Shown: positions 6,486 through 14,017 of the stretch, piece by piece | How the letters are laid out: each line of letters starts with the position of its first letter | Position numbering within the stretch: position 1 is the stretch's first letter | Source of the DNA: Rhodospirillaceae bacterium | Lineage (GTDB): Bacteria > Pseudomonadota > Alphaproteobacteria > UBA828 | Direction of reading: 5' to 3' | Assembly: GCA_018666805.1 (NCBI GenBank) | Contig: JABIXB010000111.1 | Location: forward strand, 1 to 35,141 | DNA: 35,141 nucleotides | Notes under the pieces: model-generated | Databases searched by the model: none | What the model was told of the DNA's origin: nothing | What the model saw: the letters and a program-made list of their open reading frames with translations, nothing else | Position numbers and translations under genes: made by a program

Positions 6486-8126
6486 TTAGTTCAGCCGAGA
6501 AGGCATGGGTTTAAACTGGCAGCCATCGACGAATAGTTCAAAAAAATCTGCGCTTGTTTCGAGCTCGACATGCTCGATCCCCCCAACCAATTGTTCCAGC
6601 GCGCGGCGCTTGGCGCGCGACAGCAAAATATCCCGCGCGCCGCGCAACGACGTATTACCGGCGCGCACGACACGCTCTTTCGGTACCGGCGCAAGTAGGC
6701 CGATATCGGCGGCGCTGGCGATATCGACATGGTGGGCGAAGCCGCCGGCGAGATAAAGCGTATCGATATCGCCCGGGTCTATGCCGAGCGTTCGCATGAC
6801 GATCAATTGGCCGCAATAATTCGCCGCCTTGGCCTGGCCCAAATTGCTCGCATCCTCCTTGGAAAAGGTGATGCCGTGGCGCGGCAGCAGCGTGTGTTCA
6901 AACTGTCTTTTATCGGCGGTAAAAACACCCTTCGCCGTCATCATATCGTGCCGCCGGAGCTCGGCCAGGAGGTCGATCAGGCCGGAGCCGCACAGGCCCT
7001 CGGGCGCGCCGTCGCCAATGGTTTCATAGCGAATGTCGGCGCCGCCCGCGCCAAATTTAAGTTTTTCGATGGCGCCGTCATAAGCCGGCATGCCGTACTT
7101 CACCAGGCCGCCTTCAAAGGCCGGGCCGGCCGGGCAGGACGCCACCATCATGCGCCCGCGGTGGCGGATAAACACTTCCGTATTGGTGCCCATATCGACC
7201 AGCATAACCGTCTCATCGCCATCCGGCGTGATATCGAGCGCCGCAAGACCGGCCGCCAGATCGCCACCGACATGGCTGGCCACCAGCGGCAGGCCGTAAA
7301 CCCGCGCGCGTGGATTGGCCAAGAGGCCCAGAGTGCGGGCGCGCTCGATCAACGCGGTGCCGTTGCGCTCTCCCGCCGCTGCCTGATTTTCGATCAAGGA
7401 TTTGTAGGGCCTTTGCCCGACCGACTGGACATCAACCTTAAACAGAATGTCCCGCATGGTGGTATTGGCAGCTATGGTGATTTCGTAAATCTCATGGCGC
7501 GAGAACTCCAGATCGCGGCAAAACTGCATAATCTCGCGGTTGATCGCAGCGGCAACAGCGCGCTGCAATTCGCCGCTGCCATCGGCGCCATCAAACGAGA
7601 TGCGGTGCATGATATCGCTGCCGCCGAAGCGCTGCGGATTTTCGAAGCTACAGGTGTGCACCCCCTGCCCGCTCTCTAAGTCGATCAGCTCCATCGCCAC
7701 CGTCGTCGTGCCGAGATCGATCGCCAGGCCAAATAGATGGCCGCGATAGGTGCCAATTTCTTCGTCTTCGTAAAACACCTTGCCGTCCTGCGCACGCACC
7801 GCTGAATCGAGCTCAAAACCTTGCTTGGGTGGGCTGGTGGTGAGAATCTTGGGGCGGCGCCGCAACGCGGCGAATTCAATATCCTGTTCCGCCGATATCA
7901 CCTCCGCCTGGCAGGCGAGGCGAAAATCGCCACGTAAAAAAGACTCTGCGTCGTTCGGCGGTGACAGTGCCGCCATGCCCTTGCGGATTTCGACCACGCA
8001 TTCATGGCACTTGCCATTGCGTTGGCACGAGGTCGGCACCTCGACGTTGAGCTCGTCGGCATATTCGAAAATCGTGCGCCCGGCTTCTAGCTCGCGCACC
8101 GCACGGTCATGGCTGATGCTGCTCAA
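6486..8126 (-). CDS. Corrinoid-reactivating protein: [2Fe-2S] ferredoxin plus ASKHA (DUF4445/RACE) domain
   Basis: A protein of 546 residues. An N-terminal plant-type [2Fe-2S] domain has Cys34, Cys40, Cys43 and Cys72 (SCQRNGKCHEC, RLACQ). A linker leads to an actin-like ATPase fold with phosphate loops AIDLGTTTVAMEL near residue 133 and VDMGTNTEVF further on, and GLCGSGLIDLL. This is the architecture of RACE proteins (RamA-like, AcsV), which use ATP and an electron to return inactive Co(II) corrinoid to Co(I). The start is a TTG overlapping the TGA of the upstream gene (TTGA), with GGAAG about eight bases upstream, so the two are translationally coupled. Its natural partner is the corrinoid protein encoded two genes upstream. 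The electron donor is unknown. Confidence 0.88.
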   Translation of the reverse strand: MSSISHDRAVRELEAGRTIFEYADELNVEVPTSCQRNGKCHECVVEIRKGMAALSPPNDAESFLRGDFRLACQAEVISAEQDIEFAALRRRPKILTTSPPKQGFELDSAVRAQDGKVFYEDEEIGTYRGHLFGLAIDLGTTTVAMELIDLESGQGVHTCSFENPQRFGGSDIMHRISFDGADGSGELQRAVAAAINREIMQFCRDLEFSRHEIYEITIAANTTMRDILFKVDVQSVGQRPYKSLIENQAAAGERNGTALIERARTLGLLANPRARVYGLPLVASHVGGDLAAGLAALDITPDGDETVMLVDMGTNTEVFIRHRGRMMVASCPAGPAFEGGLVKYGMPAYDGAIEKLKFGAGGADIRYETIGDGAPEGLCGSGLIDLLAELRRHDMMTAKGVFTADKRQFEHTLLPRHGITFSKEDASNLGQAKAANYCGQLIVMRTLGIDPGDIDTLYLAGGFAHHVDIASAADIGLLAPVPKERVVRAGNTSLRGARDILLSRAKRRALEQLVGGIEHVELETSADFFELFVDGCQFKPMPSRLN

Positions 8127-8458
8127 TCGGTTTTCTTCCGCCGTGCATCCGCGCGGCGCTTTGCCGCGGCTTTGCCAATTTCATCCAGCTTCTTTGTTGC
8201 CCTGGCATGGAGCAGCGGATTTGATTCCCAGGCACTGCGATAATCAAATTCGCCTTCGTGGCCGCACACCAACGGCGCCTCCTCCGTTTCCGCGGCTTGT
8301 TGATTGCGGCAGCGGAACTCGGCCGTGCAATGGTCGTGCCGGTTGCGGTACGGGCAGCGCGTTTTAGAAACGGTCTCGGCATGGGAAACGATGTCCGAAA
8401 ATATCTCGGAGATGCGGTCCATGCGCTTTTGGATATCTTTTGGATCGATCTTGGACAT
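8123..8458 (-). CDS. Cys/His-containing small protein of the corrinoid operon, unknown function
   Basis: A protein of 111 residues with no family I recognise. The N-terminus (1-30) looks helical and amphipathic. Next comes a Cys/His cluster, CPYRNRHDHCTAEFRC at 35-50, with a further Cys at 65 (VCGHEGE), giving a C-x8-C-x5-C-x14-C pattern that could hold zinc or an iron-sulfur cluster. The C-terminus is very basic (AAAKRRADARRKKTD). It lies between the corrinoid protein (23 bases away) and the reactivator (4-base overlap), so it is very likely translated with them. It may be an accessory factor for cofactor loading, electron delivery or subunit contact in the methyltransferase. That role is inferred from position only. 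Confidence 0.75.
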   Translation of the reverse strand: MSKIDPKDIQKRMDRISEIFSDIVSHAETVSKTRCPYRNRHDHCTAEFRCRNQQAAETEEAPLVCGHEGEFDYRSAWESNPLLHARATKKLDEIGKAAAKRRADARRKKTD

Positions 8459-8481
8459 CCCGTTCCGATTCCCGTTTGGTT

Positions 8482-9225
8482 TTATGCGCTGGCGAGCTTC
8501 TTGGCCACTTCGACACAGGCGAGTGCATCCTTGCCATAGCCGTCAGCGCCCATATCGTCGGCGAAATCCTGCGTCACCGGCGCGCCGCCCACCATGACCA
8601 TCACATCGTCACGCACATCGGCATCGATAAAGGCCTCAATCGCCTTGCCCATATTGGGCATGGTTGTGGTCAACAGGGCCGACATGCCGACAATGCCCGG
8701 CTGATGCTCTTCAATGGCATCGATAAAATCATCATCCGATGTATCGACGCCCAAATCCACCACTTCGAAACCCGAGCCGCGCAGCATCATGATGCAAAGG
8801 TTCTTGCCGATATCGTGCAGATCGCCCTTTACCGTCCCCATCAAAACCTTGGCAATCGGCTCGACGCCAGAATCCGAAAGGATCGGTTCGATATAATTCA
8901 TGCCGGCTTTCATGGCGCGGGCGCAGGCCAGCACTTCCGGCACGAAAATCATCGCCTCACGGAATTTGATACCGACGATGCCCATGCCGGCGATCAAACC
9001 GTCATCCATAATCTCCAGTGCTTCAATCCCGTCGGCCAACGCTTGCTGGGTCAAACGATCGACGACGTCATCCTCGCCTTCGATCAGCGCCGCGGCGATA
9101 TCCTGCATCGCCGGGCGAACGCGGGCGAACAATTCAATATTGCGCTCGATCTCCGTCGGCCGCTCGAGATATTCCTCGATCTCCTGGCGAATGAATTCAT
9201 TAGCGATATCAGACAGCTCTGCCAT
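8482..9225 (-). CDS. Corrinoid (B12)-binding methyltransferase protein, MtbC/MttC/MtaC-like
   Basis: A protein of 247 residues. After a roughly 35-residue N-terminal extension comes the helical cap domain (about 36-120) and then the B12-binding Rossmann domain. The cobalt-coordinating motif GDLHDIG at 134-140 gives His137 as the lower axial ligand, followed by the expected VDLGVD, SALLTTTMP and VGGAPVTQDFA blocks. It carries the methyl group on cobalt between a substrate methyltransferase and the pterin methyltransferase. Its neighbours are exactly those partners: the UroD-fold methyltransferase 43 bases upstream, and the reactivator and pterin enzyme downstream. The ribosome binding site at the ATG of 9225 is weak. 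Family call is secure; the methyl donor is unknown. Confidence 0.92.
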   Translation of the reverse strand: MAELSDIANEFIRQEIEEYLERPTEIERNIELFARVRPAMQDIAAALIEGEDDVVDRLTQQALADGIEALEIMDDGLIAGMGIVGIKFREAMIFVPEVLACARAMKAGMNYIEPILSDSGVEPIAKVLMGTVKGDLHDIGKNLCIMMLRGSGFEVVDLGVDTSDDDFIDAIEEHQPGIVGMSALLTTTMPNMGKAIEAFIDADVRDDVMVMVGGAPVTQDFADDMGADGYGKDALACVEVAKKLASA

Positions 9226-9268
9226 TTTGTTTTATCCGTAAATATTCTGCTTGAGGAGTGTTCGCGGC

Positions 9269-10321
9269 TTAATGGGAATGGCCGTGATGGTCATGCCAGT
9301 GGCGCACGGCCTTGGGGATCTCAACCAGATTCTCGATCCGCGTTTGCAGCGGGATCGCGCATTCCGGCCCGACCATCTGAATGCCGGATTCAAGATTTTG
9401 AATAACTTCCCGGCGCACATCGGCCGGGTCCTTGGAGAACAGGGTCTCTGGATTATTGATATTGCCGACCAGCGAAATGCGGTCGCCGACCGCCTCTTTT
9501 GATTCGCATGGCGTGTTCTTCGAATCAAAATGGAAGGCGGCCATGCCGGTCTGGGCAATGTAATCCATGCGATCCACCGTGCGGCCACAGATATGTAGGA
9601 TCAGCGGCACCGGGATGGCATCGACAAATTCACTGTGCATGTCCATCAGGAAGCGCTTGTAATATTCGCCGCTCACCAGATCGCCGGTGGCGTGATCGGG
9701 CACCGTCAGGGCGTCCACGCCGGCGTCGATTTGCGCCAGGCCGAACTGCACCGTCGCCTCTTTCATGCGCTCGAGGCACTGCATGGTCTTGCCCGGATCG
9801 TCGAGCGACATGAGGAGGAACGGTTCGACGCCAAAACAATGATAGCCGAGCGACCAAGGCCCCATGGTCTTGCCGATAATGGCGACGTCATTGCCGAATT
9901 CCTTGCGCAGCAGGCGGATGGCATCGAGCACGCAGACGATATCGGGATGGCTGAGATAATCATTGGGAATGCGGATATCATCGACATCCTGCCAGATCGG
10001 CTCGCTCATGCGCACGGTCGGCCAATTGTCTTTTTGCTCCCACTGCATCTTGCAGCCGAGCGCCGAGGATTCCTGAATGATCGAAAACACCGGCATGACA
10101 CTGTCGAAACCAAGCTCGGTATAGCTCGTCGCCGCGAGGCGCGCCATGGCGGCGGCATCGCGGTTGGCGTGCGGGAACGGCGCATCGACCAGATCCATCA
10201 ATTCGACCGTCGCAACGGAAGTTGGGTTAACCACCGGCGTGCGGTCGACGGGCTCGCGCCTGAGTGCCGCCAACACGCGCTCGCGGCTGGTCATGGCTTT
10301 TACTGGGCTTGTTTGGTTCAC
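9269..10321 (-). CDS. UroD-fold corrinoid methyltransferase (MtaA/MtbA/CmuA-like)
   Basis: A protein of 350 residues of the uroporphyrinogen decarboxylase superfamily. It is not HemE: it carries the zinc-thiolate signature of MtaA/MtbA/CmuA, His243-x-Cys245 (LHICGRT) and Cys321 (GPECAIP), 76 residues apart as in that group. The segment TSRERVLAALRREPVDR near residue 11 is also typical. The tail HWHDHHGHSH is unusually His-rich and may bind metal. The start is GTG with GGGAG seven bases upstream; an ATG nine codons in fits the family length but has no ribosome binding site. Methanogen relatives methylate coenzyme M, whereas CmuA takes methyl from chloromethane. Without a canonical substrate methyltransferase nearby, this enzyme may be the one that demethylates the growth substrate. 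Confidence 0.85.
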   Translation of the reverse strand: MNQTSPVKAMTSRERVLAALRREPVDRTPVVNPTSVATVELMDLVDAPFPHANRDAAAMARLAATSYTELGFDSVMPVFSIIQESSALGCKMQWEQKDNWPTVRMSEPIWQDVDDIRIPNDYLSHPDIVCVLDAIRLLRKEFGNDVAIIGKTMGPWSLGYHCFGVEPFLLMSLDDPGKTMQCLERMKEATVQFGLAQIDAGVDALTVPDHATGDLVSGEYYKRFLMDMHSEFVDAIPVPLILHICGRTVDRMDYIAQTGMAAFHFDSKNTPCESKEAVGDRISLVGNINNPETLFSKDPADVRREVIQNLESGIQMVGPECAIPLQTRIENLVEIPKAVRHWHDHHGHSH

Positions 10322-10334
10322 CTAAAATCTCCCG

Positions 10335-10973
10335 TCAAACGCTTTGCGCACTGGGTGCGGCGAGAACGCCCTGCGCTGCGGCGGCATCTTCTTCGCGCAG
10401 CACGGCGCGGACATTGAGCGCGCGCGCCAGCAGCAGCCCGACCAATTGATCATGCGCCTGGCCACAAGCAAAGGCGGCGCCGGCCTCGGCGCCGGTCTCT
10501 GCCATCTCGGCCAATTTACGCAAACCGCCGGCAACGGCCTTGGTGCGGCGCTCGTGACCGTCGCCGTCGCCGCTTGCGTGCACGTTGTAAGCACCCGTGC
10601 CGTCGCCATCCACGGTAATTTCAAATCCCGATTTCTTGTCGTGGATGCTGAGCGGCCTGGCGCTGAGCGCGGCATCGCTCGCGAGTTTGCCGGCCTCAAG
10701 GAACAGCCGCTTGCAGGCCAGACGGTGGGCGCTGCCGCAAGCGAAACGCAGCCGTCCCGCCGCCGTACCTTCCATGCCACCCAACACTTTCATCGCCTCG
10801 GCGATGAACTGAAGGCGCGCCGCCACATCACCCTTTTGGCTAAAACAATGAACCAGATATTCCGGCACGCCGTCCGGCGCCGGCTGCTCATAGAGCCCGA
10901 TGCTGATATCGTGGCAATTCTTATCCATGGACAACAGCTCGATACGGTTGCCCAGCTCGGCGGTTCGCGCCAT
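10335..10973 (-). CDS. Unknown 212-residue protein with duplicated FACGxAH motif, first gene of the corrinoid operon
   Basis: I recognise no family. The notable feature is a motif that occurs twice 91 residues apart: FACGSAH at 77-83 and FACGQAH at 168-174. Each is preceded by a helical, Ala/Gly/Glu-rich stretch (AEAMKVLGGMEGTAAG and LRKLAEMAETGAEAG). This suggests an internally duplicated fold with pairs of Cys and His that could bind a metal or cofactor. The N-terminal part holds further Cys and His (DKNCHD near 18, LVHCFS near 40). No signal peptide or membrane segment is seen. It ends 13 bases before the UroD-fold methyltransferase and is the first gene after a promoter-sized gap, so it should be expressed with the methyltransferase system. 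The start at 10973 has only a weak purine-rich ribosome binding site. Confidence 0.75.
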   Translation of the reverse strand: MARTAELGNRIELLSMDKNCHDISIGLYEQPAPDGVPEYLVHCFSQKGDVAARLQFIAEAMKVLGGMEGTAAGRLRFACGSAHRLACKRLFLEAGKLASDAALSARPLSIHDKKSGFEITVDGDGTGAYNVHASGDGDGHERRTKAVAGGLRKLAEMAETGAEAGAAFACGQAHDQLVGLLLARALNVRAVLREEDAAAAQGVLAAPSAQSV

Positions 10974-10986
10974 GCGCTCTCGCTTT

Positions 10987-11001
10987 CAATTTTGAAAATT
11001 G
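10987..11001. promoter_or_regulatory. Perfect 15-base palindrome before the corrinoid operon
   Basis: CAATTTTGAAAATTG is a 7-1-7 inverted repeat centred 21 bases upstream of the first operon start codon (10973, minus strand). It could be a repressor operator or a short hairpin in the leader. It does not match the FNR or Fur consensus. Confidence 0.4.
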
Positions 11002-11042
11002 GCCCCTAATTATCACCTTCGGCCTGCCTGTGCACAGAAAAA

Positions 11043-11062
11043 AACCGATAATTCCGGTTATC
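11043..11062. promoter_or_regulatory. Nested inverted repeats in the corrinoid-operon leader
   Basis: Two interleaved inverted repeats occupy this stretch: AACCG-N7-CGGTT (11043-11059) and GATAA-N6-TTATC (11047-11062). They lie in the gap of 188 bases between the deformylase and the operon, about 70-90 bases upstream of the first start codon, where a regulator might bind. The gap is too short and lacks the conserved boxes for a cobalamin riboswitch as far as I can see. Confidence 0.3.
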
Positions 11063-11161
11063 TGCTGGGTTTTATCTCGGGGCCGGTCCTACATGTCGGT
11101 GCGTCTGAAACCTTCGATTAAGCAACATGCGCACAATTGACCGGGCTGAACGTCGGGGAAC

Positions 11162-11773
11162 TCAGTCGGCGAGCCATTTCTCCCGTGCCGGCCAAGCATC
11201 GACCATGGCGCGAAGCGCCGGGTCGAGGCCGGGGTTTTTCTCGGCATCCACGGCAAGATTGCCCGGTTCGGCGTTAAACGCGAGCAGCGAGAGGTCCGTC
11301 ATCCGCATCGGATAGAGAATCCCATCCAGGTGGTCGCATTCGTGCTGTAACAGCATCGCATGCCAATCCTCGGCTTCGCGCTCCTGCTCTTTTCCCTCCA
11401 GTGTCTGAAAGGAAATATGAATCTTCGTGTGGCGCGGCACTTTGCCATGCAGCCCTGGCAGCGACAGGCAGCGCTCCCAAATCATGCCTTTCTCTTCGCC
11501 GATCGGCGTCACCACGGGGTTGATCATCACCGTCCAAGGCACGGGCTCCATGCCGGCACCAGGCGCGATGCGCTCAGCCGAAATCCGATAAACAACCACG
11601 CGGCGCCGATCATAGACCTGCGGCCCGGCAATTCCGGCGGCACCGATCCATTCAAGCGTGTCCTGCATGTCAGCGGCGAGCCGCGCGATATCCGGGTGCT
11701 GAGGATCATCGACCGCCACGGCCGGCTTTAACAATACGGGGTGTCCCATTTTTGCGATTTGACGAATTGGCAT
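11162..11773 (-). CDS. Peptide deformylase-like protein with variant motifs
   Basis: A protein of 203 residues. The zinc motif HECDH (LQHECDHLDG) is intact, with the two His ligands and catalytic Glu. The Cys ligand lies in ERCLSLPG, the counterpart of EGCLS with Arg for Gly. Motif 1 reads GIAGPQ instead of GLAAPQ. These changes, and a longer C-terminus than Def1, suggest a divergent paralogue rather than the housekeeping Def, which is usually next to fmt; neither fmt nor rsmB is nearby. It could still remove N-formyl groups from nascent proteins or act on another formyl or amide substrate. The ATG at 11773 has AAGGAG eight bases upstream. It is divergent from the acyl-CoA synthetase and 188 bases upstream of the corrinoid operon. 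Confidence 0.82.
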   Translation of the reverse strand: MPIRQIAKMGHPVLLKPAVAVDDPQHPDIARLAADMQDTLEWIGAAGIAGPQVYDRRRVVVYRISAERIAPGAGMEPVPWTVMINPVVTPIGEEKGMIWERCLSLPGLHGKVPRHTKIHISFQTLEGKEQEREAEDWHAMLLQHECDHLDGILYPMRMTDLSLLAFNAEPGNLAVDAEKNPGLDPALRAMVDAWPAREKWLAD

Positions 11774-11812
11774 AATATCCGCTCCTTTTCACTGCTCCGA
11801 CAGCACACCAAG

Positions 11813-11826
11813 CTGATTTTTATCAC
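11813..11826. promoter_or_regulatory. Weak FNR-like site in a divergent promoter region
   Basis: CTGATTTTTATCAC keeps the TGAT-N4-ATCA core of an FNR box but lacks the outer T and A. It lies about 120 bases upstream of the acyl-CoA synthetase start and about 45 bases upstream of the deformylase start. It is a low-confidence candidate only. Confidence 0.25.
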
Positions 11827-11939
11827 CCAATGACACTTTCCGCAGCGAAAAACCCGTGTAATTCAGAATTGAAATGGGCCTATTGAATCGTGGACAGTTC
11901 TTCAGGCATCATCCCCCCCAACAAACAAGGGAGATGGCG

Positions 11940-13556
11940 ATGGACGGCACAATGATGGATTTTCCGCTGACGCTAACGCCGATGCTGGAGCGCGCGGGGA
12001 AACTCTTCCCGGAAGTGGAAATTGTCACCCGCCTGCCCGATAAATCATTGCACCGGCACAGCTTTGTCGATTTCCATCGGCGCGCCACCCAGCTCGCCTC
12101 GGCACTTGAGGCCGCCGGCCTTAAGCGCGGCGAGCGTGTGGCGACAATCATGTGGAACAGTTACGCCCATCTCGAGATCTATTTCGGCGTGCCATGCTCA
12201 GGCGGCGTGCTGCATACGCTTAATTTCCGCCTGCACGAAAACGATATCGCTTTCATCGCCAACCATGCCGAAGACCGTTTTCTGATCGTCGACGATGTGC
12301 TGCTGCCGATCTATGAGAAGATCAAGGACAAGGTTAGTTTTGAGCGCGTGTTTGTCGTGCCGCTCAGCGGCGCGCCGATCCCGGACGGCCTCGAAAATTA
12401 TGAGGATTTCCTTGCCAGCGGGCCGGACGGTTACAGCTTTCCCGAGCTCGACGAAAACGCCGCCTGCGGCATGTGCTACACCTCGGGCACAACCGGCAAG
12501 CCCAAGGGTGTCGCCTATTCGCATCGCGCCATGGTGCTGCACACCTTCTGCGCCGGCCTGCCGGATATTGTTGGCCTGAGCCAGTGCGACGTGGTGCTGC
12601 CGGTGGTGCCGATGTTTCATGCCAATGCCTGGGGCCTGGCTTATTTGGCCGTCATGGTCGGCAGCAAGATCGCATTTCCCGGGCCGCATATGGATGCTGA
12701 CAGCCTTCTCGAATTGTGTGAAGCAGAGCAGGTCACGCTCGCCGCCGGGGTGCCGACGATCTGGATCGGCATCCTGCAGGCGCTCGAAAACGACGCATCA
12801 CGCTGGAAACTGCACCCGGACTTCCGCACCGTTGTCGGCGGATCGGCCCTGCCGGAAAGCATGATTCGCGACTTCGATAAGCACGGCATCACCACTATCC
12901 ATGCCTGGGGCATGACCGAACTCACCCCGCTCGGCACGCTCTCGCGCCTCAAGCGCGGCATGGAGGGTATGAGCGAGGATGCGCGTTACGACGTGCGCGC
13001 CAAGCAGGGCATGCCGGTGCCTTATGTCGAGGCACGCGTGGTCGATGATAATGGCGAGGCGCCATGGGACGGCAAAAGCATGGGCGAATTTCAGGTGCGC
13101 GGCCCCTGGGTCGCGGCAAATTACTACAATTCCGAGGAAGGCCAGGATAAATGGACCGACGACGGTTGGTTCGGCACCGGCGATGTGGTGACCATGGACG
13201 CGGAGGGTTACGTCAAAATTACCGACCGCACCAAAGATCTGATCAAGTCCGGCGGCGAGTGGATTTCCTCGGTCGATCTGGAGAACGCCCTGATGGGCCA
13301 TGCCAGCGTGCGCGAAGCCGCAGTGATCGCAGTGGCGCACGAAAAGTGGACCGAGCGCCCGCTCGCCGTGATCGTCGCGGCGGAAGGCGCCGACGTTAAC
13401 GCCGCTTCACTTAATGACTTCCTCAGCCAAAATTTTGCCAAATGGTGGCTGCCCGACGCCTATGAGGTGGTCGAGGAAATTCCGCGCACCTCGACCGGCA
13501 AGTTCCTCAAAACCGCGCTGCGCGAAAAATTTGCCGACCGCTACGCCGGCCAATAA
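11940..13556 (+). CDS. Acyl-CoA synthetase (AlkK/DmdB-like AMP-forming ligase)
   Basis: A protein of 538 residues from the ATG at 11940, which has AAGGGAG six bases upstream; an ATG at 11934 abuts that site, and longer frames lack one. The AMP-binding motif YTSGTTGKPKG, the HAWGMTEL block (A5-type), the GWFGTGDVV hinge region and the C-terminal catalytic Lys in PRTSTGKFLK are all present. It activates a carboxylic acid with ATP to an acyl-adenylate and then the CoA thioester. Length and the N-terminal block resemble medium-chain AlkK and methylmercaptopropionyl-CoA ligase DmdB; substrate choice cannot be settled by reading. No acyl-CoA dehydrogenase is adjacent. Its TAA stop directly abuts the stop of the convergent CBS gene. 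Confidence 0.92.
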   Translation: MDGTMMDFPLTLTPMLERAGKLFPEVEIVTRLPDKSLHRHSFVDFHRRATQLASALEAAGLKRGERVATIMWNSYAHLEIYFGVPCSGGVLHTLNFRLHENDIAFIANHAEDRFLIVDDVLLPIYEKIKDKVSFERVFVVPLSGAPIPDGLENYEDFLASGPDGYSFPELDENAACGMCYTSGTTGKPKGVAYSHRAMVLHTFCAGLPDIVGLSQCDVVLPVVPMFHANAWGLAYLAVMVGSKIAFPGPHMDADSLLELCEAEQVTLAAGVPTIWIGILQALENDASRWKLHPDFRTVVGGSALPESMIRDFDKHGITTIHAWGMTELTPLGTLSRLKRGMEGMSEDARYDVRAKQGMPVPYVEARVVDDNGEAPWDGKSMGEFQVRGPWVAANYYNSEEGQDKWTDDGWFGTGDVVTMDAEGYVKITDRTKDLIKSGGEWISSVDLENALMGHASVREAAVIAVAHEKWTERPLAVIVAAEGADVNAASLNDFLSQNFAKWWLPDAYEVVEEIPRTSTGKFLKTALREKFADRYAGQ

Positions 13557-13988
13557 TCAGCCGGTCGCGATATAGTCCCGCATGGCGTCGCGCTCGCCTT
13601 CCAGTTCGTCGAGGCGGTATTTCACCAAATCGCCGATCGAGACGATGCCGGCCAGGTGGCCGTCACGCAAAACCGGCAAATGGCGGATGCGGTGTTCGGT
13701 CATATCGCGCAACAGCTCATCGACAGTGCGGTCCTCCGAACAGGTGATCACATCGCTCGTCATCAGCGTCGTCACAGGAAAATCAAGCGCCTCGGCACCA
13801 TGCTCGACCAGGCCGCGGACAATATCGCGTTCCGACAGCACACCGTCGACGGAAGTGTCGTCATCAGCCACGACAACAGCGCCAATACGCTTTTGTTGCA
13901 ACACCTTAAGCGCTTCGGCCACGTTGCTCATTGACCCGACGCGCGCCACCGCGCTTCCTTTGGCTCGAAGTATGGCAGCAATCTGCAT
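13557..13988 (-). CDS. CBS-domain pair protein
   Basis: A protein of 143 residues made of two CBS motifs. The first half includes VLQQKRIGAVVVADDD and GVLSERDIVRGL, and the second VDELLRDMTEHRIRHLPVL and GIVSIGDLVKYRL. This compact type usually binds adenosine nucleotides (AMP, ATP, NAD(H) or SAM) and acts as an energy sensor, often as a stand-alone regulator. The start is well supported by GGAGGAG upstream of the ATG at 13988. A near-palindrome lies 30-45 bases upstream. The gene converges on the acyl-CoA synthetase with zero bases between the stop codons, so the transcripts must overlap. The partner protein is unknown. Confidence 0.9.
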   Translation of the reverse strand: MQIAAILRAKGSAVARVGSMSNVAEALKVLQQKRIGAVVVADDDTSVDGVLSERDIVRGLVEHGAEALDFPVTTLMTSDVITCSEDRTVDELLRDMTEHRIRHLPVLRDGHLAGIVSIGDLVKYRLDELEGERDAMRDYIATG

Positions 13989-14017
13989 AGACTCCTCCGA
14001 TCCGTTGATTACAGCAG

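Noticed and set aside
9269-10321. Haem-biosynthetic uroporphyrinogen decarboxylase (HemE)
   Set aside because: The H-x-C...C zinc-thiolate signature and corrinoid neighbours identify the MtaA/CmuA type; no haem genes are nearby.
10974-11161. Cobalamin riboswitch before the corrinoid operon
   Set aside because: The gap is short and no B12-box-like sequence is visible; the inverted repeats there look like protein operators.
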